The position numbers and the translations under genes are program-made. From contig JAJRXG010000247.1 of NCBI GenBank assembly GCA_024276375.1, positions 1-37,020 on the forward strand: a DNA stretch of 37,020 bases, read 5' to 3'. Within the stretch, counting starts at the first letter, position 1. Every line of letters begins with the position of its first letter. This DNA is from Bacteroidota bacterium. GTDB lineage: Bacteria > Bacteroidota > Bacteroidia > Chitinophagales > Saprospiraceae. A model generated the notes under the pieces. That model saw nothing but the letters and a program-made list of their open reading frames with translations, ran no database searches and was not told the DNA's origin. Positions 9,919 to 19,890 of this stretch are shown here, one piece after another.

Positions 9919-10869
9919 TTATTTTCTGCTTACAAATTCAATATTGCGTTTCAGACCACTAAATTTAGTTCTTTTTACCGCAGACTTTTCAAAAAGACGG
10001 TTAAAGACATCTTCGGTGATATCCAACCATTCGCTTTGAGACTTCTCCAGAAGTTCATCTTTAGGTTCAAAAGCGGGTTCTTGGTGCGGAGTTGCAAAGC
10101 GATTCCAAGGGCAGACTTCTTGACATATATCACAACCGAAGATCCAGTTGTTCATTTTACCTCGATATGAGGATGGGATATCTTCTTTAAGTTCTATAGT
10201 TAGATAGGCAATGCACTTACTGCCATCGACGATGTATCCGGATGGAGAGATGGCATCAGTAGGACAAGCATCTATACACCTCGTACAGTGGCCACAATGA
10301 TCTTGAACCGGCGCGTCCGGGTCTATCTTGAGATCTATGATGAGTTCGGCCAAAAAGAAATAGGAACCTTTTTTTTTGGAAAGTAAAAGCGTGTGCTTGC
10401 CGATCCATCCAAGTCCACTGCGCTGCGCCCAATCCCGTTCTAGAACCGGAGCAGAATCCACAAAGCATCGACCCTCTATATTTCCCAAATGCTGTCTCAT
10501 TTTGTACAGCAAAAGAAACAATTTGTCCTTTATCACCTGGTGATAATCTTGACCATATGCGTAGGTGGATACTTTTGGTGCATCGGGATCTGTGGGTTGA
10601 TTGGCGGTGTAGTAGTTATAGGATAAGCTCATCACAGTTTGAGCTCCAGGCACCAATTTGGTAGGATCTACGCGTTTGTCAAAGTGGCGTTCCATGTATG
10701 ACATCGTTCCATGATGACCTTGATTGAGCCACGATTCCAGACGTCGGGCTTCGGGCTCCATAAATTCGGCTTTGGCAAAACCCACAGATTGGAAACCCAG
10801 TTCTTTGGCCCATATTCGGATTTGAGTCTTGGTATCCATTGTGATTTGATTGCCCGGTATTGGAATCAT
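9919..10869 (-). CDS. queG: Epoxyqueuosine reductase
   Basis: 316 aa; GFAKAEF, FVDSAPVLERDWAQRSGLGWIGKHT, two 4Fe-4S motifs CGHCTRCIDACPT and GCDICQEVCPWN. Confidence 0.95.
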   Translation of the reverse strand: MIPIPGNQITMDTKTQIRIWAKELGFQSVGFAKAEFMEPEARRLESWLNQGHHGTMSYMERHFDKRVDPTKLVPGAQTVMSLSYNYYTANQPTDPDAPKVSTYAYGQDYHQVIKDKLFLLLYKMRQHLGNIEGRCFVDSAPVLERDWAQRSGLGWIGKHTLLLSKKKGSYFFLAELIIDLKIDPDAPVQDHCGHCTRCIDACPTDAISPSGYIVDGSKCIAYLTIELKEDIPSSYRGKMNNWIFGCDICQEVCPWNRFATPHQEPAFEPKDELLEKSQSEWLDITEDVFNRLFEKSAVKRTKFSGLKRNIEFVSRK

Positions 10870-13124
10870 CCCAATATTTGAAGTTTAGCGTATTGGAGCA
10901 TGATACGCTTGTCTGGATTGTCCGGTACTTGATCGAAGTAGATACTTGCCACATTTCTATCATCAATAGATTGTACAACACCTTCACCAAATTTTAGGTG
11001 CAGTACTTTCATCCCCTCCTTGATCTCTTTGGGATCATTGGGCATAAAGTCGCTGACATTGACTTTGGGCATTGCCTTGGATGCTATAGACTTAAAGTTG
11101 CCCAAAATGCGGGGTTCACCAAATGTGGGTTTCTGCTGAATAGGAATGATAGCGTCAACACATTCTGGAGGAATTTCTTCAAGAAATCTACTGGCATCAT
11201 TGAAGCGCACTTGACCATATTGATATCTGCTATTGGCATAAGTCAGGGTGAGATATTCTTCAGCCCGGGTGATGGCAACGTAGAACAATCGACGTTCTTC
11301 ATCCAACTGATTGGGGTCTGCAAGGGACATATATGAGGGAAAGAGATTTTCTTCAAGACCGACTACAAAGATTGATTTGAATTCCAATCCTTTGGCGGCG
11401 TGGACACTCATTAACGTAACGACATCCTTGTTGTCTTTGTCTTCATCTGCATCTGTGATCAAGGCAATGTTTTGGAGGTATTTGGCGAGTGATTTATCGA
11501 GTTCTGTCTCTCCCGGATCTAGGACATCATCTTCCACAAATTCTTGAATACCATCGAGCATGGAATTGATGTTTTCGAGTCTTGAAGATCCTTCTATACT
11601 GGTATCTGCTTTGAGCAGATCTATAATACCTGACTTTTTGGCAATATACATTGCGACTTCATAGGCATTGGCTTTTTGGGCTTTCATTCGAAAATTGGCG
11701 ATCAGTTTCATAAAATCCATGATCACAGCTTTGGCACGTGCGCTCATGTCCGCTACCGGGATGCATTCAAATATGCTGATGCTGTTGTCCTCGGCCATAT
11801 CTATGAGTTTGTTCAGGCTCGTTTTACCAAAGCCCCTCTTGGGATAATTAATCACACGCTTAAAGGCTTCATTGTCCTTAGGGTTGACGGTCAGACGGAG
11901 ATAGGCTAGGAGGTCTTTTATTTCTTTTCGCTGATAGAAGCTGAGGCCGCCATAGATGCGATATGCGATGTTATATCTTCTCAGATATTCCTCAAATACC
12001 CGCGACTGAGCGTTTGTCCGATATAGGATTGCAATTTGCGTGTTGTTAAGTCCATAGCGGTTTTTTTGTTCGATGATGGTATCCGCGACCCGTTTGCCCT
12101 CTTCGTTATCAGTAATGGTTTTTATGATTTTGATTTTTGTCTCACTCGTGCGATCTGTCCAAATTTGCTTTTTTATCTGTCGTTGATTATAACTGATTAC
12201 ACCATTTGCGGCAGCGACAATATGCTCAGTGGATCGATAGTTGCGTTCCAGCTTGAATGTCTGTGCATTGGGAAAGTCATGGTCAAACTGTAGTATATTT
12301 TCAATAGTAGCACCCCGGAAAGAATAGATGCTCTGGGCATCATCTCCTACGATACATATGTTTTCCTTGCTTTTGTCATGTCTGACCAATAGTTTTAGTA
12401 TCTCATATTGCAGATAGTTGGTGTCCTGAAACTCATCTACAAGGATATACTCAAATTGTCGTTGATATTTTTCTCTGACTTGATCTTGATTCTGATACAA
12501 TAGCTTGTACATCATCAAGAGAAGATCATCAAAGTCCATTGCTCCCGATCGCAAACATTTGCGTACATATCGATCATAGATGGCATGTAGCATCGGAATG
12601 CGATTCATGCGATCATAAGTCATGAGTTCATCGTTGACAGCGTAATTCTTAGGAGTGATGAGATTGCTCTTAGCAGAGGAGATACGTGAGCGAATCATAT
12701 TGGGGACATAGGTCTTTTTGTCCAGTCCCATCTGATTTAGTATCTCATTGATGACGCTTTTAGAATCATCCGAATCATAGATTGTAAAGTCATTGGGAAA
12801 TCCCAAGTGATGGGCTTCATATCTCAATATCCTGGCAAATAGAGAGTGAAATGTGCCGGCCCAAACTTTTTGTGCCTTTGATCCGACTACTGTTTGGATG
12901 CGTTCTTTCATCTCGCGTGCCGCCTTATTGGTAAATGTCAATGACAATATCTGCCAAGGTGGAATTCCAATATTGATCAGATGTGCTATGCGGTAGGTGA
13001 GTACACGCGTCTTGCCTGAGCCCGGACCTGCAATCACAACAACGGGGCCATCAGTAGTCGTAACAGCATCGCGTTGTATTTCGTTGAGTTCATTGAGGTA
13101 GTTATATCCAACTTCTTGATTCAT
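10866..13124 (-). CDS. pcrA: UvrD/PcrA-type superfamily 1 DNA helicase
   Basis: 752 aa; VIAGPGSGKTRVLTYR, LSLTFTNKAAREM, ILVDEFQDTNYLQYE, VGDDAQSIYSFRGA, LMSVHAAKGLEF, RRLFYVAITRAE. Confidence 0.94.
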   Translation of the reverse strand: MNQEVGYNYLNELNEIQRDAVTTTDGPVVVIAGPGSGKTRVLTYRIAHLINIGIPPWQILSLTFTNKAAREMKERIQTVVGSKAQKVWAGTFHSLFARILRYEAHHLGFPNDFTIYDSDDSKSVINEILNQMGLDKKTYVPNMIRSRISSAKSNLITPKNYAVNDELMTYDRMNRIPMLHAIYDRYVRKCLRSGAMDFDDLLLMMYKLLYQNQDQVREKYQRQFEYILVDEFQDTNYLQYEILKLLVRHDKSKENICIVGDDAQSIYSFRGATIENILQFDHDFPNAQTFKLERNYRSTEHIVAAANGVISYNQRQIKKQIWTDRTSETKIKIIKTITDNEEGKRVADTIIEQKNRYGLNNTQIAILYRTNAQSRVFEEYLRRYNIAYRIYGGLSFYQRKEIKDLLAYLRLTVNPKDNEAFKRVINYPKRGFGKTSLNKLIDMAEDNSISIFECIPVADMSARAKAVIMDFMKLIANFRMKAQKANAYEVAMYIAKKSGIIDLLKADTSIEGSSRLENINSMLDGIQEFVEDDVLDPGETELDKSLAKYLQNIALITDADEDKDNKDVVTLMSVHAAKGLEFKSIFVVGLEENLFPSYMSLADPNQLDEERRLFYVAITRAEEYLTLTYANSRYQYGQVRFNDASRFLEEIPPECVDAIIPIQQKPTFGEPRILGNFKSIASKAMPKVNVSDFMPNDPKEIKEGMKVLHLKFGEGVVQSIDDRNVASIYFDQVPDNPDKRIMLQYAKLQILG

Positions 13125-13407
13125 CTTCTAAAGGTATGAATTTGCAAAGGTGCTCTAAATTATCGCATTAAAAAAAATAGTAATTACTTGTCACAGAAGT
13201 TTCAAATCAATAAAAGGAGGCTTCTTGCGATATCCGAGGTTCAATGGACACTGATTTAAGCGGCAGTCTTGTCGAAAATATCGACCTCGTTATAGGATTA
13301 GGGATTGAAATATACTGCTGCTCAATATTGAGGATTTGCGAGCACAAGGGGAGGGGATGGGGTGATTTGTTTAAGGTATATATAACTTTGATCCGAGAAT
13401 ATCTCCT

Positions 13408-14901
13408 ATGCTTCGATGTAGTGGTCTATACTTTTGGTTTGTTTTGTTGCTGTTCAATGGGCATATCGACTCTCAGGTTCGATATGAAGAGACTCCTGTA
13501 CTACGAGATGCTTATGAGCTCATTTTATTATTAAAATTAGATTCGGCGAGGAGGTTGTTGTCGGACTATCGCACAGAGGATCCCAACAACTTACTTGTCG
13601 AAACGGTGGATTCATACATTGATTTCCTTAGGAGTTTTATCAATGAAGACAGATCTTCACTGGAGGAATTTGAAAGCCTCAAGAACAAGCGGCTTCTTCG
13701 TATCAGGAACAATTTTGTACACGCACCGTATTACTATTTTGCACAAGCCGAGATACATCTACAATGGTCTCTTGCTAGGGCGAAGCATGGGGAGTATCTT
13801 CGGGCGGCCTGGGATCTCAACAAGGCATATAAGTTGTTGATGAAATGTAAGAGAGCGTTTCCTGATTTTGAGTTGGCAGATAAGAGCGTTGCGGTCATTC
13901 ATTCTTTGGTTGGGTCGATCAAGGGATTGAGGAGAAGTTTGATTCATATTTTCACCTCTTTAGATGGTTCTGTTAAACTTGGCAATCAAGAGATGGAGCG
14001 TGTATATACATGGTCTGCTTCCAAAAAAACACTGTGGCATCCAGAGGTAACGATTATTAGAGCACTCTTGTACAGATATGTTAATCACGATCTTGATGGC
14101 GCGCAGGAGGTTCTGTATTCACTACTTCCCAAGTATAGGAGAAGCCCAATCGTAAGATTTTTGTTGGGATCTGTATCAGCCGAGCTAGGCGATGCTCGTC
14201 AAGCTATAGAGCATTGGTCTTGGTCTCCGGAGTTAGACCAGATGCCGATGTATTATTTGGATTTGCTCAAAGGTGTTGCACTGTTAAATGAGTTAAATCC
14301 CGAGGCCAATCGGTATCTGTTGAGCTATGTAAATCACCATCCGGGCAGTCATTATCAGAAGGAGGCAAGACAGAAGTTGGCTTGGTATGCCCTCGTTTTG
14401 GAGAATGATACGATGGGTTATCAATATTGGATGCGTAGGTGTATGGCTGAAGGCGATGCAGAGATGGGAGAGGATCAGCAAGCACTCCATGAGGCAAAGT
14501 CTCGAGTCATACCCAATCAATCTTTACTCAGAGCGAGATTGTTATGTGATGGAGGGCTTCAGGATCTCGCATTGCAAGAACTCCTGTCTATTGATGATGA
14601 GGGATTGAATGAGCGTGATTTGTTGGAATACCGATATAGAAAAGCAAGGATCCTTCATAAGTCGGAGCAGGTGGATGAGGCGATGATCGCATATCTTGAT
14701 GTTGTAGAATCAGGGCAGGGTGATGCTCGTTACTATGCTTGCAATGCGGCATTGCAACTGGCAGAGTTGATGACATCCAAAGGGGATCTAGTAGCATCCA
14801 AGAGTTTCTATAAACTATGTTTGGATATACATCCTGATGAGTTTCGATCTTCACTGCACCAAAAGGCAAGATTGGGTCTTGAAAAACTAAATATTGAGTA
14901 A
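13408..14901 (+). CDS. Secreted tetratricopeptide-repeat-like protein of unknown function
   Basis: 497 aa; N-terminal hydrophobic signal (LYFWFVLLLFNGHIDSQ), all-helical, TPR-like C-terminal repeats. Confidence 0.6.
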   Translation: MLRCSGLYFWFVLLLFNGHIDSQVRYEETPVLRDAYELILLLKLDSARRLLSDYRTEDPNNLLVETVDSYIDFLRSFINEDRSSLEEFESLKNKRLLRIRNNFVHAPYYYFAQAEIHLQWSLARAKHGEYLRAAWDLNKAYKLLMKCKRAFPDFELADKSVAVIHSLVGSIKGLRRSLIHIFTSLDGSVKLGNQEMERVYTWSASKKTLWHPEVTIIRALLYRYVNHDLDGAQEVLYSLLPKYRRSPIVRFLLGSVSAELGDARQAIEHWSWSPELDQMPMYYLDLLKGVALLNELNPEANRYLLSYVNHHPGSHYQKEARQKLAWYALVLENDTMGYQYWMRRCMAEGDAEMGEDQQALHEAKSRVIPNQSLLRARLLCDGGLQDLALQELLSIDDEGLNERDLLEYRYRKARILHKSEQVDEAMIAYLDVVESGQGDARYYACNAALQLAELMTSKGDLVASKSFYKLCLDIHPDEFRSSLHQKARLGLEKLNIE

Positions 14902-15027
14902 AAAGAATATATATTTTAATATTTTTGAGTCATATTCTTGCCATAAACGGAAATAAAAATTTTATTTTCATATTTTTCGAAGGAATTATTAAGACTTTGC
15001 AGCTTTATTGAGCAAATCTTATATCTC

Positions 15028-15060
15028 CAAGATGACTTAGGTGGTCATCTTGAGTTTTAT
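15028..15060 (+). terminator. Intrinsic terminator-like hairpin
   Basis: CAAGATGAC (15028-15036) / GTCATCTTG (15044-15052) followed by T-rich AGTTTTATTTG. Confidence 0.45.
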
Positions 15061-15089
15061 TTGATCAATGAGCAACAGACAATATTAAG

Positions 15090-17141
15090 ATGAAGATGAA
15101 CCCACTCTTGCTATCTTTTGATACGCCCTGTGGTGTACCCCCATTTGATAGCATTGACGAGACGCATTTTGAAGAAGGTTTTGTAGAAGCCATCCGAATA
15201 GCAAAAAAAGAGATTGATGCAGTCACTCAATGCCGTGACGCTCCAACGTTTGAAAATACGATTCAAGCTCTTGAGAATTGTGGAAGATTATTGGATCAGA
15301 TTAGTGCTATATTTTTCAATCTCAATTCAGCTAAAACCAATAGCAATATTCAGAAAATCGCGCAAAAAATTGCTCCCATGTTAGCGCATCACAACAATGA
15401 CTTGCTGTTGAACCAAGCGTTGTTCAATCGTATTGATGTTGTATGGAAGCGTAGGGATGACATAGGCTTAACAGGTGAAGATTTCAGATTGTTGGAGCAT
15501 ACTTACAAGAGCTTCAAGCGCAATGGAGCTTTGCTCAATATGGAGCAGAAGGCAGAATTGAGGAGAATTGATCAGGAGTTGTCGAAGCTGTCCTTGCAAT
15601 TTGGAGAGCATGTGCTGGCAGATACCAAGGAATTTCAACTTGTTATAGATCGGGAAGAAGATCTTCATGGTCTTCCACAATCTCTGATTGCTACTGCAAG
15701 AGCATTGGCTCAAACATTGAGTATGGAGGACAAGTGGGTGTTTACCTTGGATGCCCCTAGTTATCTTCCATTTGTAACCTATGCTTCCAATCGTGCCCTC
15801 CGGGAAAAAATGTTTTTGGCGTATGGAAGTCGATGTTTTAATGGGGGAAAAAATGACAATCGACAGACCCTCTTGCGCATAGTGACCCTGCGGAGGCGTA
15901 GAGCCATTCTACTAGGCTATCCGACTTATGCTCATTTTGTCTTGGAAGAGAGGATGGCAAGAAGGCCTGAACAAGTCAAGGAGTTTTTGTCCGATATTTT
16001 ATCATATTCGCTTTCTGTAGGCGAGATGGAGATCACATTACTTCAACAGTATGCCCGGGATATGGATGGGATAGAAAGTCTTAGACAATGGGATTATTAT
16101 TACTACTCGGAGAAGCTAAAAAAGGAAAAATACAATATAGATGATGAAGTTCTAAAACCCTATTTCCAATTAAATGAGGTTGTTCAGGGAGTTTTTGATG
16201 TAGCTTTTAAGTTGTATGGCATCACTTTTCAGGAGAGAAAAGACATTCCGGTTTATCATCCTGAAGTAACTGCCTATGAAGTGTTGGATAAGGAAGAGAA
16301 GATGATTGCAGTCTTCTATACAGATTTTTTTCCTCGTCCCGGCAAGCGCAACGGAGCCTGGATGACGCAGTATCGCAATCAATACACCCATGAAGGGGAG
16401 AATATAAGACCTATTGTTTCGATCGTTTGCAATTTTTCAAGACCGACTCTTGAGCATCCCTCTTTATTGACATTCAATGAGGTTACAACACTGTTTCATG
16501 AATTTGGTCACGCTTTGCATGGCATATTTGCTGATACACACTACGCTAGCTTGAGTGGCATAAATGTTTACTGGGATTTTGTGGAGTTGCCTTCGCAGAT
16601 CATGGAAAATTGGTGTAGAGAGAAGGAGTGTTTGGACCTCTTTGCTCGACATTATGAAACAGGAGAAAGCATTCCCCCAGAATATATTCAGAAACTTAAA
16701 GAGAGTGCTACCTTTCATGAAGGGTGGATTACGACTAGACAAGTGAGTCTAGCGATGTTGGATTTATCTTGGCATATGAATGAGGTGGATGAGTGTACCA
16801 ATGTATCTGAATTTGAAGAGGAGGCGATGTCTGATGCAATGTTACTGCCCTACAATCATGCCACTAATATGTCTTGTGCCTTTACTCATATTTTCCAAGG
16901 AGGTTATGCTGCCGCTTACTACAGTTATAAGTGGGCAGAAGTGTTGGATGCAGATGCATTTGAATTGTTTCGGCAAGAAGGTCTATATGACTCTAATGTG
17001 GCCTCGGGATTTAGAACGTTGCTTGCCGCAGGAGGTACTATTGATCCAATGACTTTATACCACCAATTTAGGGGTCGTGCACCCAGAATAGAACCCCTCC
17101 TCGTCAGAGCGGGTCTGATGGAGCCTATAGAGATCAAGTAG
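15090..17141 (+). CDS. M3 family metallopeptidase (oligopeptidase A / peptidyl-dipeptidase Dcp-like)
   Basis: 683 aa; zinc motif TLFHEFGHALHGI; AHFVLEERMARRPEQV; C-terminal YSYKWAEVLDADAFELF, conserved in Dcp/PrlC. Confidence 0.93.
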   Translation: MKMNPLLLSFDTPCGVPPFDSIDETHFEEGFVEAIRIAKKEIDAVTQCRDAPTFENTIQALENCGRLLDQISAIFFNLNSAKTNSNIQKIAQKIAPMLAHHNNDLLLNQALFNRIDVVWKRRDDIGLTGEDFRLLEHTYKSFKRNGALLNMEQKAELRRIDQELSKLSLQFGEHVLADTKEFQLVIDREEDLHGLPQSLIATARALAQTLSMEDKWVFTLDAPSYLPFVTYASNRALREKMFLAYGSRCFNGGKNDNRQTLLRIVTLRRRRAILLGYPTYAHFVLEERMARRPEQVKEFLSDILSYSLSVGEMEITLLQQYARDMDGIESLRQWDYYYYSEKLKKEKYNIDDEVLKPYFQLNEVVQGVFDVAFKLYGITFQERKDIPVYHPEVTAYEVLDKEEKMIAVFYTDFFPRPGKRNGAWMTQYRNQYTHEGENIRPIVSIVCNFSRPTLEHPSLLTFNEVTTLFHEFGHALHGIFADTHYASLSGINVYWDFVELPSQIMENWCREKECLDLFARHYETGESIPPEYIQKLKESATFHEGWITTRQVSLAMLDLSWHMNEVDECTNVSEFEEEAMSDAMLLPYNHATNMSCAFTHIFQGGYAAAYYSYKWAEVLDADAFELFRQEGLYDSNVASGFRTLLAAGGTIDPMTLYHQFRGRAPRIEPLLVRAGLMEPIEIK

Positions 17142-17201
17142 AAGTCTTGGTTGGGGGGGCTATTAAGTTCAAATTGTTGTTGTTGGAAGGGATGAATATC
17201 G

Positions 17202-17696
17202 CTAACTTGATTTTCTTCTGTTGATGAGGTCGATGGTAATCACTACGGACATGATAAGGATTTCATCTTCTTTGTCATCTACAGCTAGTCCATACTCCCC
17301 CGAAAAAGTCCACATCTTTTTTGATACCATAGCAAAGGCCTTGTTATACCTATAAAATCCGTATTCCATACCCCAGAGATCCCCTTGGACAAGGAAGGCA
17401 TCTCTGTTATAGAGCGCCTCGACATATAGCCTTGTCCTAAGTGAAAAGGCAGATTTGGAGATTCGATAGACAGGACTATCATCTATGTTGTAAATAGTAT
17501 ATATGCTATTGAGTGCGAGAACCTTACGTTTGATAACAAAAACGGGTTCGCCCATACTATCATAAACAGTTGTTTTACTACTAAAGGAAAATCTTGCTCT
17601 TATAGCTTCACAGACCTGTAGATTATGCTCGTCTGTTATTAAGTATTTGCCATCGGGCCACCATCGACTTTTGATTCTATATTTGCTGATACCCAT
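17202..17696 (-). CDS. LURP-one-related / YxjI-like protein
   Basis: 164 aa beta-rich protein with repeating FSFSSKTTVYDSMGEPVFVIKRKVLALNSIYTIYN... LYVEALYNRDAFLVQGDLWGMEYGF pattern typical of the LOR fold. Confidence 0.6.
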   Translation of the reverse strand: MGISKYRIKSRWWPDGKYLITDEHNLQVCEAIRARFSFSSKTTVYDSMGEPVFVIKRKVLALNSIYTIYNIDDSPVYRISKSAFSLRTRLYVEALYNRDAFLVQGDLWGMEYGFYRYNKAFAMVSKKMWTFSGEYGLAVDDKEDEILIMSVVITIDLINRRKSS

Positions 17697-17783
17697 AAAC
17701 TCAAATATGAAGTATTTTTAGTGAAGCAACAGTGGAGATATACAAAAGATATATATATTTAGATTAGTGGATGGAAAGGGAGA

Positions 17784-17818
17784 AAAAAAGCCCATTTAGA
17801 AACTAAATGAGCTTTTTT
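17784..17818. terminator. Intrinsic terminator hairpin 3' of the first tonB paralog
   Basis: AAAAAGCcCATTTAG aaa CTAAATGaGCTTTTT symmetrical hairpin with T-runs on both strands. Confidence 0.65.
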
Positions 17819-17841
17819 ATTTTAAACCTTAAGATGATTAA

Positions 17842-18738
17842 TTAGCTTTCTAACTTAAAGGTGACGGGAAGTGTAAACAATACCCTTACGGCTTTTCCTC
17901 GTTGTTTTCCAGGTGTCCAAGATTGCGCTAAGTTGTTCATGTTATTCACGACCTTGAGTGCCGCTTCTCCACAACCTGCACCAATATCACGAACAATTTT
18001 TCCGTCAGTGATTTTACCATTTTTCTCAACGACAAACTGTATATATACCCTACCTTCTACACCGTTTTCACGAGCGATAGCTGGATATTTTAGGTTTTTA
18101 TAGAGATATTCAATGAGTTTTTTGTCCGAACAAGCTTGATCAGTACAGCCTCCAAAAAGCGGTTTCTGTTCCACCACTTTAAAGATCTCGTCAACCTCCG
18201 GTGCAGGAGGAGGTGGAGGAGGAGGTGGTGGTGGTGGTGCGGCTTCTTCCTTTGGTGGTGGTGGAGGCTCATCAAATACTGTTTCTTCTTCTACTGTTTG
18301 ATCTTCAAACTCGGGTTGATCATCTTCTTCGATTTCTTCCTCCGGCACTTCCTCGATCACTGGTGGCGGTGGCGGTGGTGGTGGTGGCGGCGGTTCAGCA
18401 GTTCGAGGTGGTTCGATCTCGATTTCTTCGTCCACTTCGAGACTATATTGAGACACATCTATTTGTTTCTCATAATCAGTCCAAGCAAATCCTGCTACTA
18501 TAAAAGCCAACGCTGTTGCTAGGCCAAGTCCAAAAAAAGTCCCACTGTGTCTGAAGGCATCAACGTCGGGGTACTTGACTCTTGACATGAAATTTGCAGC
18601 AGCACTATCCTTATACTTCTCTCGAAGATTTTCTTTACTGCCAAACATTCTTCTCATGACAACAATCAAGACTATAATTGCTATTGCAATAACCAGATAT
18701 GTTAAAAGTACCTGGGATCCTGATAATTCGATATCCAT
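17842..18738 (-). CDS. Energy transducer TonB family protein with two predicted TM helices and two P11 tracts
   Basis: 298 aa; TM1 VLLTYLVIAIAIIVLIVV, TM2 FFGLGLATALAFIVAGFAW, Pro/Glu linker, C-terminal TonB domain YPAIARENGVEGRVYIQFVVEKNGKI. Confidence 0.88.
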   Translation of the reverse strand: MDIELSGSQVLLTYLVIAIAIIVLIVVMRRMFGSKENLREKYKDSAAANFMSRVKYPDVDAFRHSGTFFGLGLATALAFIVAGFAWTDYEKQIDVSQYSLEVDEEIEIEPPRTAEPPPPPPPPPPPVIEEVPEEEIEEDDQPEFEDQTVEEETVFDEPPPPPKEEAAPPPPPPPPPPPAPEVDEIFKVVEQKPLFGGCTDQACSDKKLIEYLYKNLKYPAIARENGVEGRVYIQFVVEKNGKITDGKIVRDIGAGCGEAALKVVNNMNNLAQSWTPGKQRGKAVRVLFTLPVTFKLES

Positions 18739-18961
18739 AACCTATGGTTTGTTTTCGATGAAAAAATAACGCTTCACCTTTCGGCGAGCATAATATTAGT
18801 AATAATAATAAAAACGTTCAAATAAGATTCTCTAAAATATCCATATAAATAAATAATTAATGTGTATTACTACACAAATACGGTATATTTAAGGAGGATT
18901 CGTCTTATGTAGTACATTGATTTCACTATGTTGTGGATTTAGATTCATTTGATCTGGATAT

Positions 18962-19852
18962 TTATTTCGCAAGTTTAAATGTTGCAGGCAATGTATATCT
19001 CACCCGTACGGGCTTTCCGCGTTGTAGCCCTGGCTGCCAGGATATAGCCAAATTATTCATGTTTTCAACCACCTTTAAAGCAACCGTACCACATCCACCT
19101 CCGATATCATGTAAAATTCTAACATCACTGACTTTTCCGTCTTTTTCTATGACAAATTGAATCGTTACTCTGCCTTCTATACCATTTTCCCTTGCTATGG
19201 TGGGGTATTTGAGATTGTCTTGTAGATATCTTATGAGTTTTTCATCAGAGCAAGCTCTATCCTTACATCCACCAAAGAGAGGCATCTGACCTACTGCTAC
19301 AAAGATTTCATCTTCATCTTCAATGATGGGCGGAGGTGGCGGAGGTATTGGTCTTGTGAGTGCTTCTTTCTCAATAGGTATGAGTGTTTCATCAAACACT
19401 GTTTCCTCATCAATCATCATGTCTTCCAAATCCGTCTGATCTTCTTCCGGAATATCTTCTTCCGGAATATCTTCAATTTCTTTAGGAGGAGGAAGCTTCT
19501 TTTCTTCCGGAGGCGTCCTAGGGGGCTCTATTTCAATGATGTCGTCTAGAAGTAATGTGTATCCGGAGAGGTCTATCTCTCTGTCATATTTAGTCCATGC
19601 AAATCCCATAATCACCAAAGCCATTGAAGCGGCCAAGCTAAATCCAAATATCCTCATACTGTGTCTCAAGATATCTACTTCGGGATACTTGACTCGAGCC
19701 GCACAGCTTTGGGAGACTCGATGAACGATGTCTTTCGTCGATAGGCTTTGCTTATAAAATCGCCACTTGACAAGAACAATAACGCAGATGATGATCACAG
19801 ATATTGCTGCAAACGAAAGCAACACTTGCGTTCCTGACAATGTAATATCCAT
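18962..19852 (-). CDS. Energy transducer TonB family protein (paralog 2)
   Basis: 296 aa; same MDIxLSGxQVLL N-terminus, two TM helices, acidic/Pro linker, YPTIARENGIEGRVTIQFVIEKDGKV. Confidence 0.88.
   Translation of the reverse strand: MDITLSGTQVLLSFAAISVIIICVIVLVKWRFYKQSLSTKDIVHRVSQSCAARVKYPEVDILRHSMRIFGFSLAASMALVIMGFAWTKYDREIDLSGYTLLLDDIIEIEPPRTPPEEKKLPPPKEIEDIPEEDIPEEDQTDLEDMMIDEETVFDETLIPIEKEALTRPIPPPPPPIIEDEDEIFVAVGQMPLFGGCKDRACSDEKLIRYLQDNLKYPTIARENGIEGRVTIQFVIEKDGKVSDVRILHDIGGGCGTVALKVVENMNNLAISWQPGLQRGKPVRVRYTLPATFKLAK
19441..19470. repeat. Two perfect 15-bp tandem units inside the tonB paralog 2 linker
   Basis: CTTCTTCCGGAATAT at 19441-19455 and again 19456-19470, encoding (DIPEE)x2 on the minus strand. 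Confidence 0.8.
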
Positions 19853-19890
19853 AGCTTTTATATTGTTGGTGCGTATTGAGGTGCGGTTGA

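Noticed and set aside
13244-13534. 96-aa + strand ORF upstream of the TPR-like gene
   Set aside because: Overlaps the better-supported 13408..14901 gene in another frame; no coding signature.
18201-18400. GGN/TGG repeats as a possible CRISPR or minisatellite
   Set aside because: No spacer-repeat architecture; repeats are proline codons of tonB paralog 1.
18136-18522. 128-aa and 100-aa + strand W/R- and V-rich ORFs
   Set aside because: Antisense of the tonB poly-proline linker; low-complexity artefact of GGT/TGG repeats.
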